This document shows positions 1 to 7,824 of a DNA stretch of 15,348 nucleotides, piece after piece. Location: assembly GCA_025455985.1 (NCBI GenBank), contig JALOLM010000086.1:1-15348 (forward strand). The letters are read 5' to 3'. Under the pieces are notes generated by a model that saw nothing but the letters and a program-made list of their open reading frames with translations, did no database searches and was not told the origin of the DNA. The stretch is from Candidatus Nanopelagicales bacterium. GTDB lineage: Bacteria > Actinomycetota > Actinomycetes > S36-B12 > UBA10799. Both the position numbers and the translations under genes were made by a program. The stretch's first letter is position 1; every line of letters begins with the position of its first letter.

Positions 1-45
1 GGCGACACCCCCGACCGCCGGCATAGCCGCCAGGGATCAGACTGC

Positions 46-966
46 TCAGACGCCTGAGTACGAATGCAGGCCGCTGGCGAAGAAGTTCACACCGAAGTAG
101 TTGATCAAGAACGCCGCGAAGCCGATGAGTCCGATGACCGCTGCTTTGCGTCCCTTCCACCCGGCCGTCGATCGCGCGTGCAGATAGCCGGCGTAGACGA
201 CCCACGTGATGAACGCCCAGGTCTCCTTGGGGTCCCAGCCCCAGTAGCGGCCCCAGGCGTTCTCGGCCCAGATCGCCCCGGCGATGACCGCGAAGGTCCA
301 GATCGGGAACACGAAGGCGATTGTGCGGTAGGCCAGCGCGTCCAGTCGCTCGGCGTCGGGCAGACGAGAAGCCAGACCCCGGTCTGAGGTTCCGCGGTCC
401 TCGGCCCGCTGCCGGATCAGATAGGCCCCTATGAAGCCCGCGGACAATGTGAAAGCACCGCCGGAGATGGCCGCGGCGCTCACGTGGATGACCAGCCACC
501 ACGACTTCAGCGCGGGAACGAGTTGGGCGGACTCGGTGTACAGCAATGTGACCGCGACCCCGAGGGTGAGCAGCACCGCCCCGACCACCCAGACGCCAAG
601 CCAGCGCAGGTCGCTGCGGGAGGCGGCCACGAGGTAGACCAGCGCCACGGCGATGGCCGCACCGAGGGAGAACTCGTACATGTTGCCCAACGGGAAACGA
701 CCGGCAGCCATCCCCCGGAACACGAAGCCGGCGATCAGCAGCACGGTGGCCAGCCAGGTCAGGGACAGCGCGATGTTCCCGCTTCGCCGTCCTGGCTCAT
801 CCTCAACGGCTGCGTCCGACGCCTCTTCGCCGGGCGCCCCGACGAGGACCGGCTGCTTGGCCGCCAGCGGTACTCGGCGGGCTGCCAACGACGCGGCGAA
901 GGCGAACAGCGCCAGCGTGTAGACCAGCATCGCCGCGTAGACCGCAGCATTGCTCAGTTGCGCCAT
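46..966 (-). CDS. ccsB: Cytochrome c biogenesis protein CcsB (CcsA/ResC family)
   Basis: 306-aa polytopic membrane protein, the haem-handling partner of ResB in System II cytochrome c maturation; the pair exports haem and attaches it to apocytochrome c outside the membrane. The family's tryptophan-rich haem-binding signature is present at residues 238-250 (WGRYWGWDPKETW), with candidate haem-ligand histidines H161, H263 and H301 around it. Hydrophobic segments lie near residues 8-27, 66-86, 100-115, 122-143, 156-184, 216-234, 250-263 and 276-296. I chose the ATG at 966 rather than an in-frame start further upstream because the upstream part lies inside resB, GGAGA sits just before 966, and the resB stop is only 1 nt away (TGAGATG). 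It is the last gene of the operon seen here. The family assignment is firm; the exact topology is inferred. Confidence 0.95.
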   Translation of the reverse strand: MAQLSNAAVYAAMLVYTLALFAFAASLAARRVPLAAKQPVLVGAPGEEASDAAVEDEPGRRSGNIALSLTWLATVLLIAGFVFRGMAAGRFPLGNMYEFSLGAAIAVALVYLVAASRSDLRWLGVWVVGAVLLTLGVAVTLLYTESAQLVPALKSWWLVIHVSAAAISGGAFTLSAGFIGAYLIRQRAEDRGTSDRGLASRLPDAERLDALAYRTIAFVFPIWTFAVIAGAIWAENAWGRYWGWDPKETWAFITWVVYAGYLHARSTAGWKGRKAAVIGLIGFAAFLINYFGVNFFASGLHSYSGV

Positions 967-967
967 C

Positions 968-2470
968 TCAGGTCTCCGACTTCTCGAGCAGGGCACTGAT
1001 CTCGCGGACGTCGTCATGGACGCGCCCGCTGCCGGACTTACTCAGACCGGCCACTTCGGCCACTGTATCCGGCTGTCCGGACACCCGGACCCAAACCCTG
1101 CGCCGGTGAAGCAGCAGGGACATGCTGACGCCGATGATGACCAAACCGGCGGCCACCAGCGCCAGCCACCGGCCGGGGTCATGAGCCAGCGACACATTGG
1201 CGAAATCACGGAAGCCTGTGAACTCCACGGTGGTGCCGTCCGGCAGCTCCCAGGTCTGGCCCGGCGCCAGCGAGGTGGTGCCGATTCGGTCCAGATTGTC
1301 GGTGTCCAGACGGTAGACGTTGCCGCCGGTCTTGACGTCTCCGGTGAAGGCACCCAGGAACAACATGGGGTTCTGGGCTTCGGGGAACGTGGAGATCGGG
1401 CCCTGCACCGGGTCGATCGTGGCGGTCGGCAGGAACAGCCCCGTGAGCGCAAAACCGGGGTCGAGGTCGGGGAGTTTGACCACACCGGCGCTGGTCAGGT
1501 TGCCGTCGCGCGGCAGGAACACCACCGGATCGTCATAGACCACCGTGCCGTCGGCTGCGGTGATCTTGATCTCAGGGGCGTACCCATGACCGGTCAGGAA
1601 CACCTTGACCCCGGGCAGCACCAGCGGGGAGTTGACGCTGAACTGCTCTGTCACCGTCGGCGCTCCAGGTCGCTCGGTGACCTCCGCTGTCGCCTCGAAC
1701 TGTGTGGGCGCCCCGCGCTGCTGGCCGGACTGCTGGAAGGAGGCGGTGAAGTCCTGAAGCACCACGGAGAACGGCGCGATTTGGTCGGGATTCACCAGGC
1801 GGCCTTTGCGGAAGGAGTCGAACTGGGTCAAGGATCCGGTGAACCCGTTGCCCTCCACGACGATCACCTTCGCCGACCATCCGAACAGCCCGCCGGCGGC
1901 CACGGCCAGCAGCAGGAAGATGAAGCACAGGTGGAACAGCAGGTTCCCGACCTCGTGCAGGTATCCCTTCTCCGCCGCCAGAGAATTGCCGTCGCGGCGC
2001 ACCCGCCAGTTGCTGTTGCGCAGGTACGACTCGGCGGTGTCGAGTGCATCCTCAGCGCACGCGACCTCGGCATAGGCGGGCATCCGTCCCAGCCGGGAGG
2101 GTGCGGCCGGCGGCGGCATCCGCGACGTCTTGATGAAGTCGTAGGTCCGGGGAATGATGCAGCCGACCAGGGACACGCACAACAACAGGTAGATCGCGGC
2201 GAACCAGGGAGCGGCGAACACGTCGAACATTCCGAACCGGTCCAGCCAGGCGCCGACCCCGGGGTTGGCGGCCAAGTAGTCCTCGACCGCGGCGGCGTCC
2301 GTGCCCCGCTGCGGGAAGACCGAACCCGGGATGCTGGCCAGGGCCAGAAGGAGCAGCAGGACCAAGGCGGTGCGCATGCTGGTCAAAGTGCGCCAGCCCC
2401 AGCGCAGCCAACCGGTCACGCCCAACTTCGGCCCCCCGGTGCTGGGCGCGCGCTCGACGGTGGCGGTCAC
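968..2470 (-). CDS. resB: Cytochrome c biogenesis protein ResB
   Basis: 500-aa membrane protein of the ResB/Ccs1 family, which forms the System II haem-delivery and cytochrome c synthase complex with CcsB. Hydrophobic segments occur near residues 35-52, 88-108, 173-200 and 438-460. A long extracytoplasmic region lies between the third and fourth, matching the family layout. His177 in the third segment (GNLLFHLCF) is a plausible haem ligand. The reading frame is open well upstream, but that part is antisense-frame shadow of ccdA. The start is set at a GTG at 2470, whose GTGA overlaps the ccdA stop, with AGGTGG just upstream. It is coupled to ccdA before it and, by a 1-nt gap, to ccsB after it. 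The short charged cytoplasmic tail has no recognised domain. Confidence 0.94.
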   Translation of the reverse strand: MTATVERAPSTGGPKLGVTGWLRWGWRTLTSMRTALVLLLLLALASIPGSVFPQRGTDAAAVEDYLAANPGVGAWLDRFGMFDVFAAPWFAAIYLLLCVSLVGCIIPRTYDFIKTSRMPPPAAPSRLGRMPAYAEVACAEDALDTAESYLRNSNWRVRRDGNSLAAEKGYLHEVGNLLFHLCFIFLLLAVAAGGLFGWSAKVIVVEGNGFTGSLTQFDSFRKGRLVNPDQIAPFSVVLQDFTASFQQSGQQRGAPTQFEATAEVTERPGAPTVTEQFSVNSPLVLPGVKVFLTGHGYAPEIKITAADGTVVYDDPVVFLPRDGNLTSAGVVKLPDLDPGFALTGLFLPTATIDPVQGPISTFPEAQNPMLFLGAFTGDVKTGGNVYRLDTDNLDRIGTTSLAPGQTWELPDGTTVEFTGFRDFANVSLAHDPGRWLALVAAGLVIIGVSMSLLLHRRRVWVRVSGQPDTVAEVAGLSKSGSGRVHDDVREISALLEKSET

Positions 2471-3216
2471 AATCCCACCTCGAACGCACTGGCCCACACC
2501 CGCATCCACACGGAGATCTCGTTCCACAGTCCGGTGACGAGTAGCACCCCGATGACGATCAGGGTGGCTCCCCCGAAACGCAAGACCCACAGCGAGTGCC
2601 GGCGCAGCCAGGCGACGGTACCGGCCATCCGGCGGAACGCCAGGGCAATGATCAGGAAAGGGACCCCCAGGCCTATGCAGTAGGCCAAGGACAGCAGTGC
2701 CCCGCGCAATGCCGAGCCTTCCGAGAAGACCAGCGCTTGCACGGCCGCTAGTGTCGGGCCGATGCACGGCGTCCAACCCAGGCCGAACAGCACGCCCAGG
2801 ACGGGAGCCGTCCAGATACCGAGGCTCGGTGAGACATGCCACCGGACGTCGCGCTGCAGCCAGGGCAGGGCTCCCATGAAGCCGACGCCGAGAACGATGA
2901 TGATCACTCCAAGAACCCTCTGGATCGGCTCCTGGTACTGCAGGAGCACTTCGCCGGCGTAGCCGAGCAGCGCCCCGTAGGAGATGAAGACCAGCGAGAA
3001 GCCCAGGATGAAAAGTCCGACACCGGTGAGGATCTTGCTGTGTTTGGGGGTGACCGGTTCCTCGAGTTCGGCGCCGGTGACGCCGGTGACCACACCGACG
3101 TATCCGGGCACCAACGGCAGGACACACGGCGAGGCGAACGAGACAAATCCGGCCAGTAGGGCCAGCGGGATCGCCAGCAGCAGCGATCCACCGGTGACCG
3201 TCTCCGCCACGCTCAC
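2467..3216 (-). CDS. ccdA: Thiol-disulfide interchange membrane protein CcdA
   Basis: 249-aa protein with about six hydrophobic segments, of the CcdA/DsbD-transmembrane family. It carries reducing equivalents from cytoplasmic thioredoxin across the membrane to an extracytoplasmic thioredoxin-like protein, which keeps apocytochrome c haem-binding cysteines reduced. The two redox cysteines are in the expected conserved contexts: C31 in FASPCVLPLVPGY and C151 in GWTPCIGPTLA. Length is typical for the family. The start is a GTG at 3216 overlapping the upstream stop as GTGA, with GGAGG six nt before it. It lies between the thioredoxin lipoprotein (its probable electron acceptor) and resB. Confidence 0.95.
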   Translation of the reverse strand: MSVAETVTGGSLLLAIPLALLAGFVSFASPCVLPLVPGYVGVVTGVTGAELEEPVTPKHSKILTGVGLFILGFSLVFISYGALLGYAGEVLLQYQEPIQRVLGVIIIVLGVGFMGALPWLQRDVRWHVSPSLGIWTAPVLGVLFGLGWTPCIGPTLAAVQALVFSEGSALRGALLSLAYCIGLGVPFLIIALAFRRMAGTVAWLRRHSLWVLRFGGATLIVIGVLLVTGLWNEISVWMRVWASAFEVGL

Positions 3217-3794
3217 GAAGAGCCTCCGGCCTCAGCGCTCAAGTCCTGCAGTGCGGTGTCCAGTTCGGTGGCGTCCACAGCTCCGAGGAAGCGCCCCGCG
3301 ACCCGGCCCTCACTGTCGATGAGCAGGGTCGAGGGGATCGCCTGGGGTGGCAGGCTGTCGGAGAACTGCAAGACGAGTTGGCCGTTCGGGTCCGGCAAGT
3401 TGGGGTAGGTGATCCCGTACTTCTCGACGAAAGCCCGGGCGGCGCCGTCGGTGTCGCGGGTGTCGAGGCCCAGGAAGTTGACGTCGGGGTTCTGCTTGCT
3501 GACCGCGACCAGTTCGGGGGCCTCGGCGCGGCACGGGGCACACCACGACGCCCAGACGTTGATGACCCCGGGCGATCCGATCCATTCAGAGGTGTCCACC
3601 GGCTCGCCGTTGAGGTCGGTACCGGTCAACACCGGCGCCGGCTTGCGCTGGTCGGCTGGCAGGATCACCGAGGATCCGTCACCGGCGACAAAACCGGTCG
3701 AATCACCCACGTCGGCGGCATCTTGGGAGCACCCGGCCAGCACCAGCAGGGCCAGGAGAAGACCTGACCCCAACCATGCCGAACGTACACGCAC
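3213..3794 (-). CDS. resA: TlpA/ResA-like thioredoxin-fold lipoprotein
   Basis: 193-aa extracytoplasmic thiol-disulfide reductase, probably reducing the CxxCH cysteines of apocytochrome c and recharged by CcdA. The N-terminus has two arginines, a hydrophobic stretch and a lipobox LAGC with the lipidated cysteine at position 22, so it should be anchored to the outer face of the membrane. The thioredoxin fold runs from about residue 50 to 185, with active site WCAPC (C85, C88) and the cis-proline loop at P154 (AIPST). The start is a GTG at 3794 that directly abuts the TAG stop of the preceding gene; a G-rich Shine-Dalgarno (AAGGGGG) lies about 11 nt upstream. ResA is the functional name; the actinobacterial protein could equally be called TlpA or CcsX. 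Confidence 0.92.
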   Translation of the reverse strand: MRVRSAWLGSGLLLALLVLAGCSQDAADVGDSTGFVAGDGSSVILPADQRKPAPVLTGTDLNGEPVDTSEWIGSPGVINVWASWCAPCRAEAPELVAVSKQNPDVNFLGLDTRDTDGAARAFVEKYGITYPNLPDPNGQLVLQFSDSLPPQAIPSTLLIDSEGRVAGRFLGAVDATELDTALQDLSAEAGGSS

Positions 3795-4436
3795 CTAGGC
3801 GCCGACCCCCTTGGTCGACTGCGGGTACAACGCCGCGGCCGGTTCGGTGTAGACGATGGAGACCAGGCGGTCGTCCTCGAAGGTCAGAGAGGTCAGTGAG
3901 GCAAGGTTGCACTGACGCTTGCGCGGGTCGTGGACGAAGGACCGGCCCTCGGCGTCCAGGCGGGCGATCCACACCGGCAACTGGTGACTGACCAGGACGG
4001 CCTCATGCCCGCGGACCCTGCGTTTGGCGTCGGTCACCGCGGCGCGCATACGGGCAGCAACATCCACGTACGGCTCGCCCCACGAAGGCTTGAACGGGTT
4101 GTACAGGTAGCGCCAAGCGCGAGGCTGTCGCAGAACGCCATCGCCGACCGACACCCGCTGCCCCTCGAACACGTTGTCGGCCTCGATGATCCGGTCGTCG
4201 ATGACCGGGGTTAGATCGAAGGCCTGGGCAATCGGGGCGGCGGTCTCCTGCGCCCGGTCCAACGGCGACGAGACGATCTCCACGATGTCGCGTCCCTCGA
4301 GTGCAGTGGCGGCCATCTGCGCCATCTGCTGACCCACGTCAGAAAGGTGGAAGTCCGGCAGCCGCCCGTAAAGGATCTTGTCCGGGTTGTAGACCTCGCC
4401 GTGGCGCAGCAGGTGGACGGACGTGCGCTGGGTCAT
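3795..4436 (-). CDS. Histidine phosphatase (phosphoglycerate mutase-like) family protein
   Basis: 213-aa cytoplasmic enzyme of the histidine phosphatase superfamily. The phospho-acceptor motif RHGE is at residues 11-14 (catalytic H12), a conserved arginine is in SSPLDRAQET (R61), an acidic residue is in the IIEADNVFEG region, and the second catalytic histidine is H151 in VLVSHQLPVW. These mark a catalytically competent phosphatase or mutase but do not fix the substrate. The length fits the broad-specificity phosphatase branch. In Mycobacterium a homologous gene sits at the same place between hemL and the cytochrome c maturation genes (recalled, Rv0525). Its ATG overlaps the hemL stop as ATGA. 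A link to haem or cytochrome c synthesis is suggested only by this conserved position. Confidence 0.88.
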   Translation of the reverse strand: MTQRTSVHLLRHGEVYNPDKILYGRLPDFHLSDVGQQMAQMAATALEGRDIVEIVSSPLDRAQETAAPIAQAFDLTPVIDDRIIEADNVFEGQRVSVGDGVLRQPRAWRYLYNPFKPSWGEPYVDVAARMRAAVTDAKRRVRGHEAVLVSHQLPVWIARLDAEGRSFVHDPRKRQCNLASLTSLTFEDDRLVSIVYTEPAAALYPQSTKGVGA

Positions 4437-5722
4437 CGGGATTCCTCCCCGGATCTGGCGGCGGCTTCAGCGGCGGCGGGGAGAGCCCGGGCCACCACCT
4501 CCAATGCTGACTCATCGTGCGCGCTGCTGACGAACCAGGCCTCGAACGCCGACGGGGGAAGGCTCACACCGGCATCCAGCATGGCCGCGTGGAACACCGC
4601 AAATGCCCTGGTGTCCTGCTGCTGCGCCTGCTCGTAGTCGGTCACCGGCTCGTCGCGGAAGAAGACGCTGAAGAGGCTGCCTGCACGCTGCACCGTATGC
4701 GCAACGCCGGCCCGGTCCAAGGCCTCGTGGGTCATGCTCACGACCGCATCGGCAGCGGCGTCCACACCCGGGTAGTCGGCGTTTCGAAGCATCGCCAGAC
4801 CCGCCGCAGTCGCGACCGGATTGCCCGACAGGGTGCCGGCCTGATACACGGGGCCCTGCGGCGCGAGCATCTGCATGACATCTGCGCGGCCCCCGAACGC
4901 GGCGACCGGCAACCCCCCACCGATGACCTTCCCGTAGGTGTACAGGTCCGCGGGAATCCCTTCAATGCCGAACCAGCCGGCAGGCGAGACCCGGAAACCG
5001 GTCATGACCTCGTCGCTGATCAGAAGCGTGCCGTGCTGCGCGCACAGATCCGCCAGACCCTGGCTGAATCCCGGTGCCGGTGGTACCACGCCCATGTTGG
5101 CGGGCACGGCCTCGGTGATGACCGCGGCCACCTCGTGCTGCTCGAGCGCCTCGGCCACCGCCGCCAGATCGTTGTAGGGCAGGACCAGGGTCTGCGCAGT
5201 CTGGTCGGCAGTCACGCCCGCGCTGTCCGGCAGCCCGAGGGTCGCGACGCCGCTACCGGCCGACGCGAGCAGACCATCGGAGTGGCCGTGGTAGCAGCCC
5301 GCGAATTTCACGATCGCGTCCCGGCCGGTGAAGCCGCGGGCGACCCGGATCGCACTCATCGTGGCCTCGGTACCGGAGTTGACCAGGCGGACCTGCTCCA
5401 CCGGGCCGACCCGCTCAGTGATGAGTTCGGCCAGCTCCACCTCGTTCGGATGCGGGGCACCGAACCCGAGGCCGGACGCGGCTGCCCGCTGGACTGCCTC
5501 GACGACCGCCGGATGGGCATGACCGAGCAACGCCGGTCCCCATTGACCCACCAGGTCCACATAGGTGTTGCCGTCGACGTCGGTCACGTAGGGACCGCGG
5601 CCGCTGGTGAAGAACACCGGATGACCGCCGACTGCCCGGAAGGCGCGGACCGGGGAGTTGACTCCGCCGGGGGTGACCACTTGGGCGCGTTCCAACCACC
5701 GTTGCGAGGTGCTGCGCTGCAT
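4433..5722 (-). CDS. hemL: Glutamate-1-semialdehyde 2,1-aminomutase
   Basis: 429-aa PLP enzyme that converts glutamate-1-semialdehyde to 5-aminolevulinate, the last step of the C5 route into haem. It matches the family from end to end: an N-terminal GGVNSPVRAF segment, NSGTEATMSAIR (about residues 115-126) for cofactor phosphate binding, the ISDEVMTGFR aspartate region, and TYGKVIGGGLP with the Schiff-base lysine at K265. The frame stays open far upstream, but homology starts at MQRSTSQRW, so the ATG at 5722 is used. There is no clear Shine-Dalgarno there; a -10-like GACGAT 6 nt before the ATG suggests a leaderless message. It is the first gene of the coupled operon, tying haem supply to cytochrome c maturation downstream. 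Confidence 0.97.
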   Translation of the reverse strand: MQRSTSQRWLERAQVVTPGGVNSPVRAFRAVGGHPVFFTSGRGPYVTDVDGNTYVDLVGQWGPALLGHAHPAVVEAVQRAAASGLGFGAPHPNEVELAELITERVGPVEQVRLVNSGTEATMSAIRVARGFTGRDAIVKFAGCYHGHSDGLLASAGSGVATLGLPDSAGVTADQTAQTLVLPYNDLAAVAEALEQHEVAAVITEAVPANMGVVPPAPGFSQGLADLCAQHGTLLISDEVMTGFRVSPAGWFGIEGIPADLYTYGKVIGGGLPVAAFGGRADVMQMLAPQGPVYQAGTLSGNPVATAAGLAMLRNADYPGVDAAADAVVSMTHEALDRAGVAHTVQRAGSLFSVFFRDEPVTDYEQAQQQDTRAFAVFHAAMLDAGVSLPPSAFEAWFVSSAHDESALEVVARALPAAAEAAARSGEESR

Positions 5723-5728
5723 GAACCG

Positions 5729-5734
5729 ATCGTC
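5729..5734 (-). promoter_or_regulatory. Candidate -10 element for leaderless hemL
   Basis: On the minus strand GACGAT lies 6 nt before the hemL ATG, the same spacing as the stronger -10 elements in this window. It matches TATAAT only at positions 2, 5 and 6 and has no convincing -35. The absence of a Shine-Dalgarno supports a leaderless start, but this is inference. Confidence 0.35.
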
Positions 5735-5762
5735 GCACGGCCGGGGCTTGGCGGCGCCCGGT

Positions 5763-5837
5763 GGCCCTGTCGCCGGTTGCCCTGTCGCCGGTGGCCCTGT
5801 CACCGGTTGCCGAGGCGCCGGTTGCCCTGTCACCGGT
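5763..5837. repeat. Five-copy 15-bp tandem repeat upstream of hemL
   Basis: Five contiguous 15-bp units of the form KGCCCTGTCRCCGGT run from 5763. Units 1, 2, 3 and 5 differ at one or two positions; unit 4 (TGCCGAGGCGCCGGT) is the most diverged. The array fills most of the 125-bp gap between the DUF1211 stop and the hemL start. In the hemL frame the minus strand would read as a Pro/Gly/Thr/Gln pentapeptide repeat (TGQPA-like), but no homology supports an extended HemL. It is probably a slippage-prone minisatellite. Confidence 0.85.
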
Positions 5838-5847
5838 GAGAGGTCCG

Positions 5848-6507
5848 TCAGCTCGGGTCCTCCGGGGGTGGCGCGGACATCCGGCTCAACAACTGACCAG
5901 CCAATACCGAACCCACGACCCACCACACCAGCGCCAAGGTCGTGGAGACGAAAGCCAGTGGTATCGAGGTGAGGAAGACGAGCACCGGTGACAGTGAGCC
6001 CAGAACCTGGACCTTGGCGAACTCGCGGCTCGGCTGCGCAATGAACAGCTTGCTCTTGTAGGCCACCGTGAACAGGGCAACTTCCATCGCACTGACGGCA
6101 GCGGCGTAGACGGAGAACAACGACACCGCCAAGGGGTTGCCCCAGAACTCCCCGAGCAGCCCGGCCGGAATCGGCAGCAAGGCGATCAGCGCCAAGTACA
6201 CCAGCGTGGCCAGGACGTATCGCGAGTCCATCCCGCGCAGCGTCATCACGAACCGGTGATTGGCCCGCCAATAGATCGCAACCCAGATGAATGCGACCAC
6301 GAAGGCAGTAACGGCCGGGCCCTTGTCGACGACCACGTCCCATAGCGCGGACACCGAGTTGGGATCACCCTCCACCTCGGGAATGCCGATCTCCACCGCC
6401 GCCAGGGTCAACGCGATTGCGAAGACCGCGTCGGAGAAGAAGATGACGCGATCGAAGGCGACCCCGTCTTCGCGGGGGTAGTACGTGCGAGTCCAGACGG
6501 AAGCCAT
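5848..6507 (-). CDS. TMEM175/DUF1211 family membrane protein
   Basis: 219-aa integral membrane protein with about six hydrophobic segments (near residues 24-42, 64-81, 98-117, 126-149, 171-186 and 188-206). The family signature at the first segment is present: R20 followed by FFSDAVFAIALTL (residues 23-35), where TMEM175 proteins carry the R..FSD motif that shapes the ion path. FIWVAIYWRANHRF follows in the second to third segment, also characteristic. Characterised members are potassium-permeable channels; that this one conducts K+ is inference. The ATG at 6507 has no good Shine-Dalgarno but a TAGGGT element 6 nt upstream, so translation is probably leaderless. It is separated from the fad genes by a likely terminator and seems to be transcribed alone or into hemL. 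Confidence 0.85.
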   Translation of the reverse strand: MASVWTRTYYPREDGVAFDRVIFFSDAVFAIALTLAAVEIGIPEVEGDPNSVSALWDVVVDKGPAVTAFVVAFIWVAIYWRANHRFVMTLRGMDSRYVLATLVYLALIALLPIPAGLLGEFWGNPLAVSLFSVYAAAVSAMEVALFTVAYKSKLFIAQPSREFAKVQVLGSLSPVLVFLTSIPLAFVSTTLALVWWVVGSVLAGQLLSRMSAPPPEDPS

Positions 6508-6513
6508 TCCCGC

Positions 6514-6519
6514 ACCCTA
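6514..6519 (-). promoter_or_regulatory. -10 element of the DUF1211 gene (leaderless)
   Basis: Minus-strand TAGGGT fits the actinobacterial TAnnnT -10 consensus and ends 6 nt before the ATG, placing the expected transcription start on or next to the A of the start codon. The -35 region is not recognisable. Confidence 0.55.
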
Positions 6520-6537
6520 GTGTCTGGACATGCCGAA

Positions 6538-6563
6538 GGGGCCGAACCCAGCGGTCCGGCCCC
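6538..6563 (-). terminator. Candidate terminator of the fad operon
   Basis: On the minus strand GGGGCCGGACC and GGTTCGGCCCC can form an 11-bp stem (one G-U pair) around a GCTG loop, 10 nt after the stop of the hydroxyacyl-CoA dehydrogenase gene. Only TTC follows instead of a real T-tract, so it may be a weak or Rho-assisted terminator. It also separates the fad operon from the DUF1211 promoter. Confidence 0.5.
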
Positions 6564-6573
6564 AACGGGTCGA

Positions 6574-7824
6574 TCAGATGTAATCCTCGCCGCTCTGCGC
6601 CCGGGCGACCAGCGACGCCGGCGGCTCGAACCGGTCACCGAACTTCGCGGTCAACTCCTGTGCCCGGGCCACGAACTCGGCCAGACCATAGCCGTTGATG
6701 TACTGCAGAACCCCACCGGTCCACGGAGGGAACCCGATGCCGAAGATCGAACCGATGTTGGCGTCCGGCACGTTGCGCAGGACACCCTCGTCGAAGCAGC
6801 GCACCGAGTCGATCGCCTCGACGAACAACATCCGCTCCTGCAACTCCGTGAGGTCGATGTCCCGGGGGTCGATGTCCGATCCCCAGGTCTCGGCAAGACC
6901 ACTCCACAGACCGACCCGCTTGCCCTCTGCGTAGTCGTAGAAGCCGGCGCCGGCCGCCCTGCCGCCCCGCTCGAACTCCAGGACCATCTTGTCGATGACC
7001 GGGTACGAGGGGTGTCCGGGGAACTCCCAGCCCTCAGCCTCGGCCGCTTGACGGCTCGCCTCGCGGATCCTGTGGCCCAGAACCAGTGACACCTCGTCGA
7101 ACAACGCGAGCGGGCCGGTCGGGTAGCCGGCCTGCAGAGCCGCCTGCTCCACCGTCGCGGCGGGGATACCCTCGCCGAGCATCGCGGCAGCCTCACCCAT
7201 GAAGGTGCCGATCACCCGGCTGGTGAAGAATCCGCGGCTGTCGTTGACAACGATCGGCGTCTTCTTGATCTGCAAGGCCACATCCACGGCCTTGGCGATG
7301 GCGGCATCGGAGGTCTGCTCCCCGACCACGATCTCCAGCAGCGGCATCTTGTCCACCGGCGAGAAGAAGTGCATACCGATGAAATCGGCCGGCCGGCTGA
7401 TCCCTTCGGCAAGGCCAGTGATCGGCAGCGTCGAGGTGTTCGAAGCCAGCAGCGAGCCCTCGGCCATGAACGGCTCGATCTCCGCGTAGACCTTGTGCTT
7501 GAGCGACGGGTCCTCGAACACCGCCTCGATGAGCAGGTCCGCGCCCTTGGCATCGGCCGGGTTGTCGGTGGCAGTGATCCGGGCGAGCACCTCATCGGCG
7601 GCTTCCTGGGTCATCTTGCCGCGGGACACGGCCTTGGCCAGCAACTTCTCGCTGTAGGCCTTGCCCTTCTGGGCCGACTCCAGCGAGACGTCTTTGAGGA
7701 TGACCTCCATACCCGCGCGAGCCGACACGTACGCGATGCCGGCGCCCATCATGCCGGCGCCGAGGACCACGATCTTCTGTGCGGTGTACTTCTCGTATCC
7801 CTCGGGGCGGCTGCCGCCCTTCAT
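6574..7824 (-). CDS. fadB: 3-hydroxyacyl-CoA dehydrogenase half of a split FadB
   Basis: 416-aa protein corresponding to the C-terminal half of the multifunctional fatty-acid oxidation alpha chain; it oxidises L-3-hydroxyacyl-CoA with NAD+. The Rossmann motif LGAGMMGAG is at residues 21-29, SNTST with S128 follows, and the catalytic His-Glu pair is H152 (GMHFFSPVDKMP) and E164. First (TPIVVNDSRGFFTSRVIG, about 189-206) and second (IGSIFGIGFPPWTGG) dehydrogenase C-terminal domains follow. It begins MKGGSRPEGYEK, which in one-piece FadB proteins lies inside the inter-domain linker. Its ATG overlaps the hydratase-half stop as ATGA, with AGGGG three nt before the ATG, so translation is coupled. 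Together the halves total 706 aa, slightly under the roughly 720 aa of the mycobacterial protein. No active-site residue appears lost. Confidence 0.9.
   Translation of the reverse strand: MKGGSRPEGYEKYTAQKIVVLGAGMMGAGIAYVSARAGMEVILKDVSLESAQKGKAYSEKLLAKAVSRGKMTQEAADEVLARITATDNPADAKGADLLIEAVFEDPSLKHKVYAEIEPFMAEGSLLASNTSTLPITGLAEGISRPADFIGMHFFSPVDKMPLLEIVVGEQTSDAAIAKAVDVALQIKKTPIVVNDSRGFFTSRVIGTFMGEAAAMLGEGIPAATVEQAALQAGYPTGPLALFDEVSLVLGHRIREASRQAAEAEGWEFPGHPSYPVIDKMVLEFERGGRAAGAGFYDYAEGKRVGLWSGLAETWGSDIDPRDIDLTELQERMLFVEAIDSVRCFDEGVLRNVPDANIGSIFGIGFPPWTGGVLQYINGYGLAEFVARAQELTAKFGDRFEPPASLVARAQSGEDYI

Noticed and set aside
950..2683. Long plus-strand open frame opposite ccsB, resB and ccdA
   Set aside because: Antisense shadow created by high G+C in the third codon position. 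The translation is low-complexity (Gly/Gln/Arg/His-rich) with no family motif, and the minus-strand genes explain the region fully.
5763..5837. CRISPR-like array
   Set aside because: The units are contiguous 15-mers with no spacers and there are no cas genes nearby.
5723..6343. N-terminal extension of HemL through the 15-bp repeats and into DUF1211
   Set aside because: HemL homology starts at the ATG at 5722 and the extension overlaps the DUF1211 gene in another frame. Kept only as a remote possibility in the repeat finding.
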